Shown here: piece by piece, positions 16,206 to 24,406 of the stretch
Layout of the letters: each line of letters starts with the position of its first letter
Numbering within the stretch: position 1 is the first letter of the stretch
Assembly (NCBI GenBank): GCA_050949825.1
Contig: JBMNGL010000013.1
Location: forward strand, 310,001-374,000
Length of the DNA: 64,000 nt
Source: DTU019 sp050949825
GTDB taxonomy: Bacteria; Bacillota; Syntrophomonadia; Syntrophomonadales; Syntrophomonadaceae
Reading direction: 5' to 3'
Translations under genes and position numbers: made by a program
Notes under the pieces: model-generated
What the model saw: the letters and a program-made list of their open reading frames with translations, nothing else
Told to the model about the DNA's origin: nothing
The model's database searches: none

Positions 16206-17036
16206 TCAATCCTTGGGCCGGCGGCGATAAGGCACCGGGACATATTCGACCGAGGGGATCTGACGGGACGGCTGGGGAAACAGATCCATTAACTCATAGA
16301 TGTATTCAGGCAGGTTGCAATTAACCGGCAATCCCATCTGGGAAAGGGTAGAACAAACCAGGGCAAAGTCATGGGTCCATCGTCCTTCGCTAAGGATTTT
16401 GGCAACATTTCGGGCCTCTTCTTCCTGCAATCTTGGCCGCAAAACATCGACTGCGGTTTCAAAGATCTGACGGGTAGCCTTTTCTGCTATGTCAGCCAGG
16501 ATAATGGTTTGATCATCGATTTCATGGGCCGGCTTCTCGCTTAAGACACGAATAATGGAGCTGGCCGGAAACTGTCCGATCTGCGGATCTATCGGTCCCA
16601 AAACAGCGTTTTCATCCAAAAGAATTTCGTCTGCTGCAAGAGCGATTAAAGTCCCGCCGGACATGGCATAATGAGGAATGATGGCTGTGACCTTGGCGGG
16701 ATGCCTTTTTAAGGCTCGAGCGATTTGCTCGGCCGCCAGTGCAATGCCACCCGGGGTGTGCAAAATGATATCGATAGGCATATCATCTGGTGTCAGACGA
16801 ATGGCTCTTAAGACCTTTTCCGAATCTTCCATATCGATAAAGCGGCGCAAAGGAATGCCCAAAAAGCTAAGTGACTCCTGACGGTGGATCAAGGTGATGA
16901 CCCGGCTTTTCCGTTCTACTTCAATGCGGCGCAAAAAGGCCATGCGGGAAGACAGGATGCGGCGCTGCCTAACAATCGGCAGGAAAGCCATAACCAGAAA
17001 TACCAACCAGAATAATGAGCCTATATCCATCGTCAT
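16206..17036 (-). CDS. SDH-family membrane serine protease (ClpP/crotonase fold, DUF114)
   Basis: Predicted ClpP-class serine protease of the SDH family (Ser-Asp-His triad), anchored by an N-terminal helix (LFWLVFLVMAFLPIV). The ClpP-fold landmarks are the IILHTPGG oxyanion loop, the nucleophile in HYAMSGGTLIALAAD and the following NAVLGPIDPQIG. A His in the C-terminal ILSEGRWTHD completes the likely triad. I place the start at the ATG at 17036, five bases after AAAGGAGG; the frame stays open 51 bases further upstream but without a ribosome site. About 276 residues. Relatives occur in archaea and anaerobic Bacillota; substrates are unknown. Confidence 0.82.
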   Translation of the reverse strand: MTMDIGSLFWLVFLVMAFLPIVRQRRILSSRMAFLRRIEVERKSRVITLIHRQESLSFLGIPLRRFIDMEDSEKVLRAIRLTPDDMPIDIILHTPGGIALAAEQIARALKRHPAKVTAIIPHYAMSGGTLIALAADEILLDENAVLGPIDPQIGQFPASSIIRVLSEKPAHEIDDQTIILADIAEKATRQIFETAVDVLRPRLQEEEARNVAKILSEGRWTHDFALVCSTLSQMGLPVNCNLPEYIYELMDLFPQPSRQIPSVEYVPVPYRRRPKD

Positions 17037-17481
17037 ATGGGCCTCCTTTAACCATAGAAAAAGGCCGGGCAAAAAATCCTCCGGCAATATAATTTTACAC
17101 TGTTAAGGCTGCAAGTCAAGCCTAACCCCGAAATTCGGCGATATTATACAATTTATACCGCCATCAGGTGTTGAAGGCTTAACACCTGGCCATGGATGCT
17201 AGAATCAGCCCATACCGTTCTTTGAACTTTAGGAGCTAAAATAATAGTATAAGAATACTGTCATGCCTGTTTTCGATACCAAATCTTTGCAACCCTTACC
17301 TATTTGCATTTTTAGCGGCATATGGGCAAAGGTTGTTATTATTATTTGGGTCACTTCTTAAGCGTGGTTCCCCTGGAGGAGGGAAGCAAAAAACAAATAC
17401 TTAGGAAACGACAGGTTTGATCTATCCGATCTGCTGTTTTAAAATATTATGCAGAATAATATTGAAGGAAGGGGTGTCGTT
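17037..17481. other. Intergenic region upstream of the pyrophosphatase gene
   Basis: No gene seen. A hairpin with 8-bp arms (CAGGTGTT/AACACCTG, about 17166-17189) has no T-run. Around 17360 a GTGGTTCCCC-like stretch superficially recalls a T-box but lacks the other T-box elements. Promoters of the two divergent genes must lie here; none is clear enough to mark. Confidence 0.4.
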
Positions 17482-19920
17482 TTGACAAGTCAGACCAAGC
17501 GGGGCCTGTTGGGCTCCCTACTAAGTGTACCAATGCTGCTCTTATCGCCGGCAATAGTACTGGCCAGCGAAGCGGATTTGGTACTTCCGATGTTCACCCA
17601 AGACCAGAGCACTCTGTTGATTTATGGCATCATAATCTGTGTCCTGGGTATGTTTTTTGGTTATTACCAATTCGCCAAGGTTAAGAAGCTCAAAGCTCAT
17701 CAGAGCATGTTGGATGTAGCCAGCATCATCTACGAAACCTGTAAGACCTACCTTATTCAGCAAGGTAAATTGCTGGCCATACTGTTCCTTTTTATCGGTT
17801 TTTGCATCGCCTTTTACTTTGGGTATTTGGGCAAAATGCCGCCAGGTTCAGTATTGCTTATTATGGGCTGGACCATCATCGGTATCCTTGGTTCTTACAG
17901 CGTGGCCTGGTACGGCATTCGCATGAATACCCTGGCCAACAGCAGAACCGCTTTTTCTTCCCTGGAAAAAAAACCACTGAAGATTTTGAATATCGCCCTT
18001 GACGCTGGCATGAGCATCGGTGTTCTCCTGGTCTGTGTGGAATTGATCATGATGCTCATAATCCTGCTGTGGGTTCCCAGAGAATTGGCCGGAGCCAGCT
18101 TAATAGGCTTTGCTATCGGTGAATCACTGGGGGCCAGTGCGCTTCGTATCGCCGGCGGCATATTTACCAAGATAGCGGATATCGGTTCCGACCTGATGAA
18201 GATCGTTTTTGGCATTAAAGAGGACGACCCCCGCAATCCGGGCGTTATAGCCGACTGCACCGGGGACAATGCCGGCGACAGTGTGGGGCCTACTGCGGAC
18301 GGATTTGAAACCTATGGGGTCACCGGGGTAGCCCTGGTAACCTTCATCGTTCTGGCAGTACAGCAGGAATTGAGCGCCATTTTGATATTCTGGATCTTTA
18401 TAATGCGCGTGCTGATGATTATAACCTCTATTACCGCCTTCTACATCAACCGGGCCTTTAGTCAAAGCCGGTTCGGAGCCAAAGATGATTTCGACTTCGA
18501 GCAGCCCCTGACCAGTCTGGTATGGATTACCTCCATCCTTTCTATTATCGGGACTTTTGCGGTCAGTTATGTATTGTTAGGCCCTGCTTCAGGAGTTCCG
18601 GCCCAGCTTTCAGAACTCTGGCTGGTGCTTTCGATCATTATCAGTTTGGGCACATTGGGAGCGGCTTTGATTCCTGAATTCACCAAGATATTTACCAGTC
18701 CCAATTCCAGCCATGTCGCCGAGGTCGTCAAGGCTTCCCGGGAAGGCGGCCCTTCGCTGAATATCCTTTCCGGCCTGGTAGCGGGCAACTTCAGCGCCTT
18801 TTGGATCGGCATGGTATTCCTGTTTCTAATGTTTGCGGCCTATTACGTCAGCGGATTTGGCTTAAGCGATATAATGATTTATCCGTCCATTTTCGCCTTC
18901 GGCCTGGTTGCTTTTGGAATGCTGGGCATGGGTCCGGTTACCATTGCAGTTGATAGTTATGGCCCGGTTACTGACAATGCGCAATCCATTTATGAACTGT
19001 CATTAATCGAAGAGATTCCCGGTGTCGAAAAAGAGATTCAGAAGCAATTTGCCTTCAAGCCGGATTTCGACAAGGCCAAACACTATTTGGAAGCCAATGA
19101 TGGGGCTGGCAACACCTTTAAGGCGACTGCAAAGCCGGTATTAATTGGTACTGCCGTAGTTGGAGCCACCACCATGATCTTCTCCTTGATCCTGGTCATC
19201 AATAAGGTTTTGGGGGTTCCACCGGAAGAACTTCTCAACCTGCTCAACCCCTTTACCATTTTAGGCTTTATTGCCGGCGGCTGCATCATCTTCTGGTTTA
19301 CCGGTGCTTCTACCCAGGCGGTCACCACCGGGGCCTATCGTGCGGTTGAATATATCAAGAAAAATATTCGTCTGGATGACGATGCCAGTCAGAAGGCATC
19401 TTTAGAGAATTCCAAAGAAGTGGTGAAGATCTGTACTCAGTATGCGCAGCAAGGAATGTTCAATATATTCATTGCCATCTTTTCCTTTACCATTGCCTTT
19501 GCCTGTCTGGCCGCCCCTCGGGCCGGTGAAGGCGGTAATTTAGCGGTTTCCCTGTTTGTATCCTACTTGATTTCTATTGCCGTGTTCGGATTGTTCCAGG
19601 CTGTTTTTATGGCCAATGCCGGGGGCTGCTGGGACAATGCCAAGAAGGTGGTTGAAGTAGATTTACAGGAAAAAGGCACCCCTTTACATGAAGCTACGGT
19701 GGTAGGCGATACGGTCGGCGATCCCTTTAAAGACACTTCTTCCGTGGCGTTGAATCCGATCATCAAGTTTACCACCCTGTTCGGCCTTTTGGCCATGGAA
19801 ATAGCCATAACCGAAACCTTCAGAGGCGTAGCACCTACAGTTGGCGTAATATTCCTGTTGATTGCCCTGTACTTTGTGTGGCGCTCTTTCTACAGAATGC
19901 GGATTCCAAACAAATCCTAA
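17482..19920 (+). CDS. hppA: Membrane-bound H+-translocating pyrophosphatase, K+-independent type
   Basis: Integral membrane enzyme coupling hydrolysis of pyrophosphate to proton export, or making PPi from the proton gradient. Substrate-site motifs include DIGSDLMK, EDDPRNPGVIAD, GDNAGDSVGPTADGFETYG, YGPVTDNAQS, GGCWDNAKK and VVGDTVGDPFKDTSS. The potassium-determining position is Lys in AGNTFKAT (about residue 545), so it should be K+-independent. Several motifs deviate from the common form (for example DCTGDN where DNVGDN is usual), placing it in a divergent group. The TTG at 17482 follows AAGGAAGGGG at seven bases. The in-frame ATG at 17449 lacks a ribosome site. A terminator follows. Confidence 0.92.
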   Translation: MTSQTKRGLLGSLLSVPMLLLSPAIVLASEADLVLPMFTQDQSTLLIYGIIICVLGMFFGYYQFAKVKKLKAHQSMLDVASIIYETCKTYLIQQGKLLAILFLFIGFCIAFYFGYLGKMPPGSVLLIMGWTIIGILGSYSVAWYGIRMNTLANSRTAFSSLEKKPLKILNIALDAGMSIGVLLVCVELIMMLIILLWVPRELAGASLIGFAIGESLGASALRIAGGIFTKIADIGSDLMKIVFGIKEDDPRNPGVIADCTGDNAGDSVGPTADGFETYGVTGVALVTFIVLAVQQELSAILIFWIFIMRVLMIITSITAFYINRAFSQSRFGAKDDFDFEQPLTSLVWITSILSIIGTFAVSYVLLGPASGVPAQLSELWLVLSIIISLGTLGAALIPEFTKIFTSPNSSHVAEVVKASREGGPSLNILSGLVAGNFSAFWIGMVFLFLMFAAYYVSGFGLSDIMIYPSIFAFGLVAFGMLGMGPVTIAVDSYGPVTDNAQSIYELSLIEEIPGVEKEIQKQFAFKPDFDKAKHYLEANDGAGNTFKATAKPVLIGTAVVGATTMIFSLILVINKVLGVPPEELLNLLNPFTILGFIAGGCIIFWFTGASTQAVTTGAYRAVEYIKKNIRLDDDASQKASLENSKEVVKICTQYAQQGMFNIFIAIFSFTIAFACLAAPRAGEGGNLAVSLFVSYLISIAVFGLFQAVFMANAGGCWDNAKKVVEVDLQEKGTPLHEATVVGDTVGDPFKDTSSVALNPIIKFTTLFGLLAMEIAITETFRGVAPTVGVIFLLIALYFVWRSFYRMRIPNKS

Positions 19921-19941
19921 TCAGCGTTGCCTGACCATTAA

Positions 19942-19980
19942 CAAGGGGCTGTCCCGCAAGGATGGCCCCTTGTTTCTTTC
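19942..19980 (+). terminator. Intrinsic terminator after hppA
   Basis: Perfect 8-bp stem CAAGGGGC/GCCCCTTG with a 15-base loop, followed by TTTCTTTC. It begins 22 bases after the hppA stop. Confidence 0.75.
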
Positions 19981-20100
19981 GCTATGGCGATTGCATAGGG
20001 GTAACAGCCTTATTTTGCTGGCCCGACTGGTCTTAAACGGCAGGAAAGCCAATCTTGTTAGAGAATGTTGAAACTGGAGGAAATATGCCAAGATTATTCT

Positions 20101-20385
20101 TTGATTCCACTGCAAAAAGGTATAATTCGCAGGTTTGAATGCATGAATATTCGTCGCGCACCTTCTCATGGGCAACACCATCTGCCTGTCCTGGATTCCT
20201 GGGTTTCGCAGCGAGAATGCCGCAGCCCCATAAACACCGTAACTGGTCATGAATGGGCGGGAATCCAGGGCTTGGCTCACGGCGAAAGGGGTACCGGGCT
20301 AAATCACATCCGTGTAGGGTAGCCCTCTCGCCCCCCCATCACTGCTCGCCTTCGCAGGGTGCTGCCAACATGTTGCGTCAAACAG
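20101..20385 (+). repeat. Long dispersed repeat, copy A (one MITE-type end)
   Basis: Begins with TTGATTCCACTGCAAAAAGG followed by TATAATTCGCAGGTTTGAATGC. It then matches the reverse complement of 60151-60443 over about 270 bases with scattered substitutions; shared segments include GGGCAACACCATCTGCC, TGTCCTGGATTCCTGGGTTT and AAAGGGGTACCGGGCTAA. Copy A lacks the second inverted end that closes copy B. It sits between the hppA terminator and the nitrogenase-like cassette. Confidence 0.82.
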
Positions 20386-20440
20386 ATGGCATGCTCTCCC
20401 TGGGGCAAGTTTCTATAACGATCAGGTAAAGGGGCAGTAT

Positions 20441-22627
20441 ATGAAGCAGATAGCAATTTACGGGAAAGGCGGTATAGGTAAATCAACTATAGCCGCTCAT
20501 CTCTCCGCAGCCCTGTCCCAACTGGGGCTGAAAGTCATGCAGGTCGGCTGTGATCCCAAACACGATTCCACCCGTTTATTAACCGGGGGTCGGGACATTG
20601 TGACGGTGTTGGACTACATCAAAAGCACTTCCCCCGACCGCTGGAAGAGTGAAGATATCGTTGTTCCAGGCTTTGGAGGGGTTTGGTGCGTGGAAGCCGG
20701 CGGCCCTGAACCGGGCGTTGGTTGTGCCGGACGGGGTATTTTAACCACCTTTGACCTGCTTAAAAGGCTGGGAATAATGGATGAGAGCCTGGATGTGGTG
20801 ATATACGATGTGCTCGGCGATGTGGTCTGCGGTGGGTTTGCGGTGCCTCTGCGGCAGGAATATGCCAATGAGGTGTATATTGTTACCTCCGGGGAGTTTA
20901 TGTCCCTGTACGCCGCCAATAATATCCTGCGCGGCCTGCAGAATTATGAGGGCCTTCCTCGCCTGGGAGGCCTGATTTTCAACCACAAAGGCCTGGCCGC
21001 AGAGGAGCAGCGGGTGGCCCGTTTTGCTGCTGCAGTGAGTTTGCCCATATGCGCAATTATACCCCGCAGCGATGATTTTGCCGTTGCGGAGCAAAAGGCC
21101 TGCACCTTATTTGAAAGCAGCCACTCGACACTTGACTCGCTTTTTGCCGGACTGGCTGAAAGGATGATGGGGGAGCATAGCCTATACCCGGCACTGCCGT
21201 TGCAGCCTGAGCGCCTTGAAGAAATGGTGCTGCGGCGCCCTCAGACACAGCGCAGCAGGTCCATTCGCAAACATACCGGTGTTACTGATAAAGCCCCATA
21301 TATGGCAGAACCCGGTGCGGCGCCATTGCTATCCTTAAATGTTCGCCGGCGTGAACCTTTACATGGCTGCGCCTTTAATGGAGCGGTTAATGTGGCCGTA
21401 CAGGTGCAGGATGCCATTACCGTAGCCCATGGTCCACGAAGCTGTGCCCATTTTTCCTATCAAACCATTACCTCAGCGGCGCGAAAATCCCTGTTTGAAA
21501 GAGGGGTTGCCCTGCCGGTGCAGATTATCCCGCCACTGCTCAGCTCTGATATGAGTGAAGGCCGCATGATTTTCGGTGGTATAAAGGAGCTGCGCCAGCA
21601 GCTTATGGAGATAAAAAAAGACCTTCCGGCGGCCATTTTTGTGGCCACTACCTGCCCTGCAGGCATCATTGGAGACAATTTGGAGCAGATCATGGATCTT
21701 GACGATCCGACCGGCACCCGTCTGATTCCGTTGCCGGTTGACGGCAATATCAGCGGTGATTACCTGCAGGGCATGATTTCCGCCTATGCTGATATAGCCC
21801 GGGGCTTAATGCGCACAGATCTTAAAGCGGAGCCAGACCTGGTCAATATAATTGCCGAAAAGACCATTGCCAGTGTTACTGAGCGTAATTTGGAGACAAT
21901 CAGCGAACTGCTGGGACAGATTGGAGTGTCGGTGAACTGCCGTTTTATATGCCGGACTACGGTTGAGGAAATCGCCAATTTCAACAAGGCCGGCCTTAAT
22001 CTGCTGGCTTATGACGATTATATGGGACTGATGATGCGTGACTTCCTGAAAGAAACATTCCAGGCCCGCTTTTTTGATGATGCTTTTCCCACCGGCTTCA
22101 CTGAGACAGCTGGCTGGTTGCGCAAACTTGCGGCGTTTTTCGGCCGGGCTGAGCGGGTGGATGATATTGTCAATCGTCACCAGGAGGCTTACCGGACAGG
22201 GATTGAAAAACTGCGCCCGACCTTAAAGGGCAAGCGCTTAATGGTGGTTACCTATAATCATGATATTGATTGGATTCTGGAGCCGGCCCTGGACCTGGGC
22301 ATGGAAATTGTTCAGGTGGGTATTCTAAATTATTCTCAGGATAATCGCTTTCGCTCCCGTTTTCTGGGCCAATTTCCTTTGATAGAAAAATATCCTCAGG
22401 AGAGGCGCCTTGAGGATATCGAGGCTAGACAGCCTGATATTTTTCTCTCCAATCACGCCCTTTCCAATTTTGCTTCCCCGGTGTTTACCGATGTGATTCC
22501 TTTGTGCCCCCCGGTAGGCTTTTTCAGCGGCCTGGAACTGGCGCAGAGATGGACGCAGATATTTCGCAATAATATTAATGAAGGGTGGAAAAAGGATGAA
22601 GCCTTGTTCAGAAAATATCTGGCCTGA
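20441..22627 (+). CDS. Fused nitrogenase-like protein: NifH-type reductase + NifD-type subunit
   Basis: A single 728-residue frame joins two nitrogenase-family parts. Residues 1-~255 are a NifH-like ATP-dependent reductase: P-loop GKGGIGKS (8-15), DPKHDST, and the two [4Fe-4S] cysteines Cys95 (GVGCAGRG) and Cys130 (GDVVCGG), 35 apart as in NifH. A polar ~45-residue linker leads to a NifD/BchN/CfbD-like half with Cys310 (HGCAFNG), Cys335 (HGPRSCAHF) and Cys405 (TTCPAGIIGDN), the P-cluster-type set. The FeMo-cofactor ligands look absent: where NifD has LNLVHC, this reads LNLLAY, and no His-containing motif fills the His442 region (PPVGFFSG). It is therefore probably a group IV/V/VI-like enzyme, not a dinitrogen-fixing nitrogenase. 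AAAGGGG precedes the ATG. The partner gene overlaps its 3' end. Confidence 0.88.
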   Translation: MKQIAIYGKGGIGKSTIAAHLSAALSQLGLKVMQVGCDPKHDSTRLLTGGRDIVTVLDYIKSTSPDRWKSEDIVVPGFGGVWCVEAGGPEPGVGCAGRGILTTFDLLKRLGIMDESLDVVIYDVLGDVVCGGFAVPLRQEYANEVYIVTSGEFMSLYAANNILRGLQNYEGLPRLGGLIFNHKGLAAEEQRVARFAAAVSLPICAIIPRSDDFAVAEQKACTLFESSHSTLDSLFAGLAERMMGEHSLYPALPLQPERLEEMVLRRPQTQRSRSIRKHTGVTDKAPYMAEPGAAPLLSLNVRRREPLHGCAFNGAVNVAVQVQDAITVAHGPRSCAHFSYQTITSAARKSLFERGVALPVQIIPPLLSSDMSEGRMIFGGIKELRQQLMEIKKDLPAAIFVATTCPAGIIGDNLEQIMDLDDPTGTRLIPLPVDGNISGDYLQGMISAYADIARGLMRTDLKAEPDLVNIIAEKTIASVTERNLETISELLGQIGVSVNCRFICRTTVEEIANFNKAGLNLLAYDDYMGLMMRDFLKETFQARFFDDAFPTGFTETAGWLRKLAAFFGRAERVDDIVNRHQEAYRTGIEKLRPTLKGKRLMVVTYNHDIDWILEPALDLGMEIVQVGILNYSQDNRFRSRFLGQFPLIEKYPQERRLEDIEARQPDIFLSNHALSNFASPVFTDVIPLCPPVGFFSGLELAQRWTQIFRNNINEGWKKDEALFRKYLA

Positions 22628-23900
22628 TGGCTTCACCGGGGCAGTATTTGCCCTGGAAGGCATCAAAGACGGGGTGGTGATTTTGAATGGACCTACCGGC
22701 TGCAAATTCTATCACAGCGCTATTTCTGATTACCAATATCCGCGGGATCTGTCCTTCGACCCCCTGAATTATCCGGAGATCTTTTATTTTGGCCAGCCGC
22801 GCGTTCCGGCCACCTTTTTGGACGGATACGATTATGTCTATGGGGCCGGCGCCAAGCTGCAGAAAATCCTGCAGCGGGTGGGGGAGAAGAAGGAATATAA
22901 GCTGGTGGCGGTTGTCAACTCGCCCGGGGCGGCCTTGATCGGCGATGATCTGGAGCGACTGGTTAAGCAGGAGATGGCGGAGATGTCCTGCCTGTGCATA
23001 GAGAACACAGGATTTTCAGGCCTATTTACCGAGGGCTTCCAGAACGCATCGCTGCAATTGCTGCACACACTGAAGCTGCAGCCAACGACAGTATTGCCTA
23101 AGACCGTAAATCTGGTGGGTTTATCCATATATCATAAACATCACAGTGGTTCAATCAAGGAATTGAAGCGTTTATTGGCTCAATGCGGCATCAAGCTCAT
23201 AACGACTTTTTGTGCCGGCAGCAGCATAGCCGAACTGCAGCAGTGCAATCGGGCGGCTTTGAATGTGCTGCTTTATCCCGAATATGGGCTCGACCTCTGT
23301 CAGTGGATGGAAGCTCAGCTGGGCGTACCCTATTTAGCCCCCAGTTCCGGCTTGCCTGTCGGCTTTGAGGCCTGCGAGTCCTGGATTGGGGAGGTTGCGG
23401 GCCGCCTTAGTGCAGATGCCCACCCTGCCTGGCAGGAAATTGAAGCCGCGCGGGCGCATGCTTTTATGCATCTATCCCGCTTTAACTCTGTTACCGGACT
23501 GCCCCGGGGAGCCAGTTTTGCTGTCAAGGCTGAACCTGCTCTAGCCACGGCGTTAACAGTGTGGCTGCACCAGTACCTGGGCATGATTCCGCTGGCAGTG
23601 GAAACGCTGCCTACTCAAATAGAACACGGCTCTGCTGCCCTTTATACCTATTTACAGCGGCATGGCCTGGAAGCCGCCATGAATCACTCCGTCTTGCACA
23701 GCAGGGCTGATGTGGTTTTTGCCGACGGCAACACCCTGGCTCAGGTGCAACTGCTGCAGGAATGGGCTTGCTGCGGTATTGAAATCGCTTTGCCTTCACT
23801 GGGTTATCTCGATGTTGTTGACAAATCCATCTTCGGTCCGTCCGGCACACTGCTCTTTCTGGAACAAGTATTAAACGGCTTGCGCTTTGTTTATGCTTAG
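22596..23900 (+). CDS. Nitrogenase-like NifK/NifE-type subunit
   Basis: Partner of the fused protein, about 434 residues from the ATG at 22596 (an ATG 18 bases upstream is possible); it overlaps the previous gene by 32 bases, implying translational coupling. Nitrogenase component-1 features are Cys4 (MKPCSENIW), Cys36 (NGPTGCKFYHS) and the segment VVNSPGAALIGDDLE, where the third cluster cysteine is replaced by Ser109. Further on are CIENTGFSG, NLVGLSIYHKH and FCAGSSIAELQQCNRAALNVLLYPEYG, matching the component-1 domain order. The last ~100 residues are less typical. With the fusion it should form a two-polypeptide reductase plus catalytic complex. No nifB, nifEN or maturation genes lie nearby. 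Confidence 0.83.
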   Translation: MKPCSENIWPDGFTGAVFALEGIKDGVVILNGPTGCKFYHSAISDYQYPRDLSFDPLNYPEIFYFGQPRVPATFLDGYDYVYGAGAKLQKILQRVGEKKEYKLVAVVNSPGAALIGDDLERLVKQEMAEMSCLCIENTGFSGLFTEGFQNASLQLLHTLKLQPTTVLPKTVNLVGLSIYHKHHSGSIKELKRLLAQCGIKLITTFCAGSSIAELQQCNRAALNVLLYPEYGLDLCQWMEAQLGVPYLAPSSGLPVGFEACESWIGEVAGRLSADAHPAWQEIEAARAHAFMHLSRFNSVTGLPRGASFAVKAEPALATALTVWLHQYLGMIPLAVETLPTQIEHGSAALYTYLQRHGLEAAMNHSVLHSRADVVFADGNTLAQVQLLQEWACCGIEIALPSLGYLDVVDKSIFGPSGTLLFLEQVLNGLRFVYA

Positions 23901-23986
23901 CCCCGGGCCGCACCATAATTCCGACCTTGGCGTAGATAAACACCTATAAGAAAAAGCGCCCGCCTTTGAAGGACAATGAGTGATAG

Positions 23987-24015
23987 GCAAGATCCTTCGC
24001 TCCGCTCAGGATGAC
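23987..24015 (+). repeat. Short REP-like direct repeat, copy 1
   Basis: GCAAGATCCTTCGCTCCGCT followed by CAGGATGAC; identical to 24231-24259. The inverse form TGTCATTCTGAGCGCAGCGA occurs at 24180-24199. Motifs of this type recur in many genomes as noncoding repeats. Confidence 0.8.
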
Positions 24016-24054
24016 AAATAAGGGCTCAGGATGACACCTGAGGGCAACGCCCGA

Positions 24055-24179
24055 AGGATAGTATATCAGGAGCAATATTTTCATTTATCGTGCTGTGGGT
24101 AACACATGGGAATTCTGAGCGCATGCTCCTGTCATTGCTATGAAAGTCCCTTTTTTTGGCATCCTTAAGGGCAACGCCC
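24055..24179 (-). repeat. Dispersed ~125-bp repeat, copy 2 (inverted)
   Basis: Reverse complement of 5309-5434 with scattered substitutions. It is nested between the short direct repeats at 23987 and 24231. Confidence 0.8.
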
Positions 24180-24230
24180 CTGTCATTCTGAGCGCAGCGA
24201 AGAATCTTTCGCGAAGCGAACAACTACCGG

Positions 24231-24259
24231 GCAAGATCCTTCGCTCCGCTCAGGATGAC
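24231..24259 (+). repeat. Short REP-like direct repeat, copy 2
   Basis: Identical over 29 bases to 23987-24015. Confidence 0.8.
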
Positions 24260-24406
24260 TAAAAGGGCTCAGGATGACATACTTACCGACACTCCCGCCC
24301 GAATGGCCGTGGGGCTTTTTAAGAAATATATTTGGCCAGGTCATTGATGCTTTGCTATGCTCTTACCCCGACGGGCACATTAACCAGGCAGCAGCCGCTC
24401 AAGGCC

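Larger units (their letters stand above)
23901..24406. other. Repeat-rich gene-free interval downstream of nitrogenase-like cassette
   Basis: No credible gene. It is filled by short direct repeats (23987-24015 and 24231-24259), one copy of the 125-bp dispersed repeat (24055-24179) and an inverted relative of the short repeat at 24181-24220. Several CTCAGGATGAC units recur at irregular spacing. Confidence 0.7.

Noticed and set aside
17340..17400. T-box leader before hppA
   Set aside because: Only a GTGGTTCCCC stretch is reminiscent; no specifier loop, no terminator and the downstream gene is not amino-acid related.
20441..23900. Genuine nitrogen-fixing nitrogenase
   Set aside because: FeMo-cofactor ligands are not visible, the second subunit lacks one cluster cysteine, and no nifB, nifE or nifN genes lie nearby.
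23987..24259. CRISPR array
   Set aside because: Repeats are few, irregularly spaced, partly inverted and not separated by uniform spacers.
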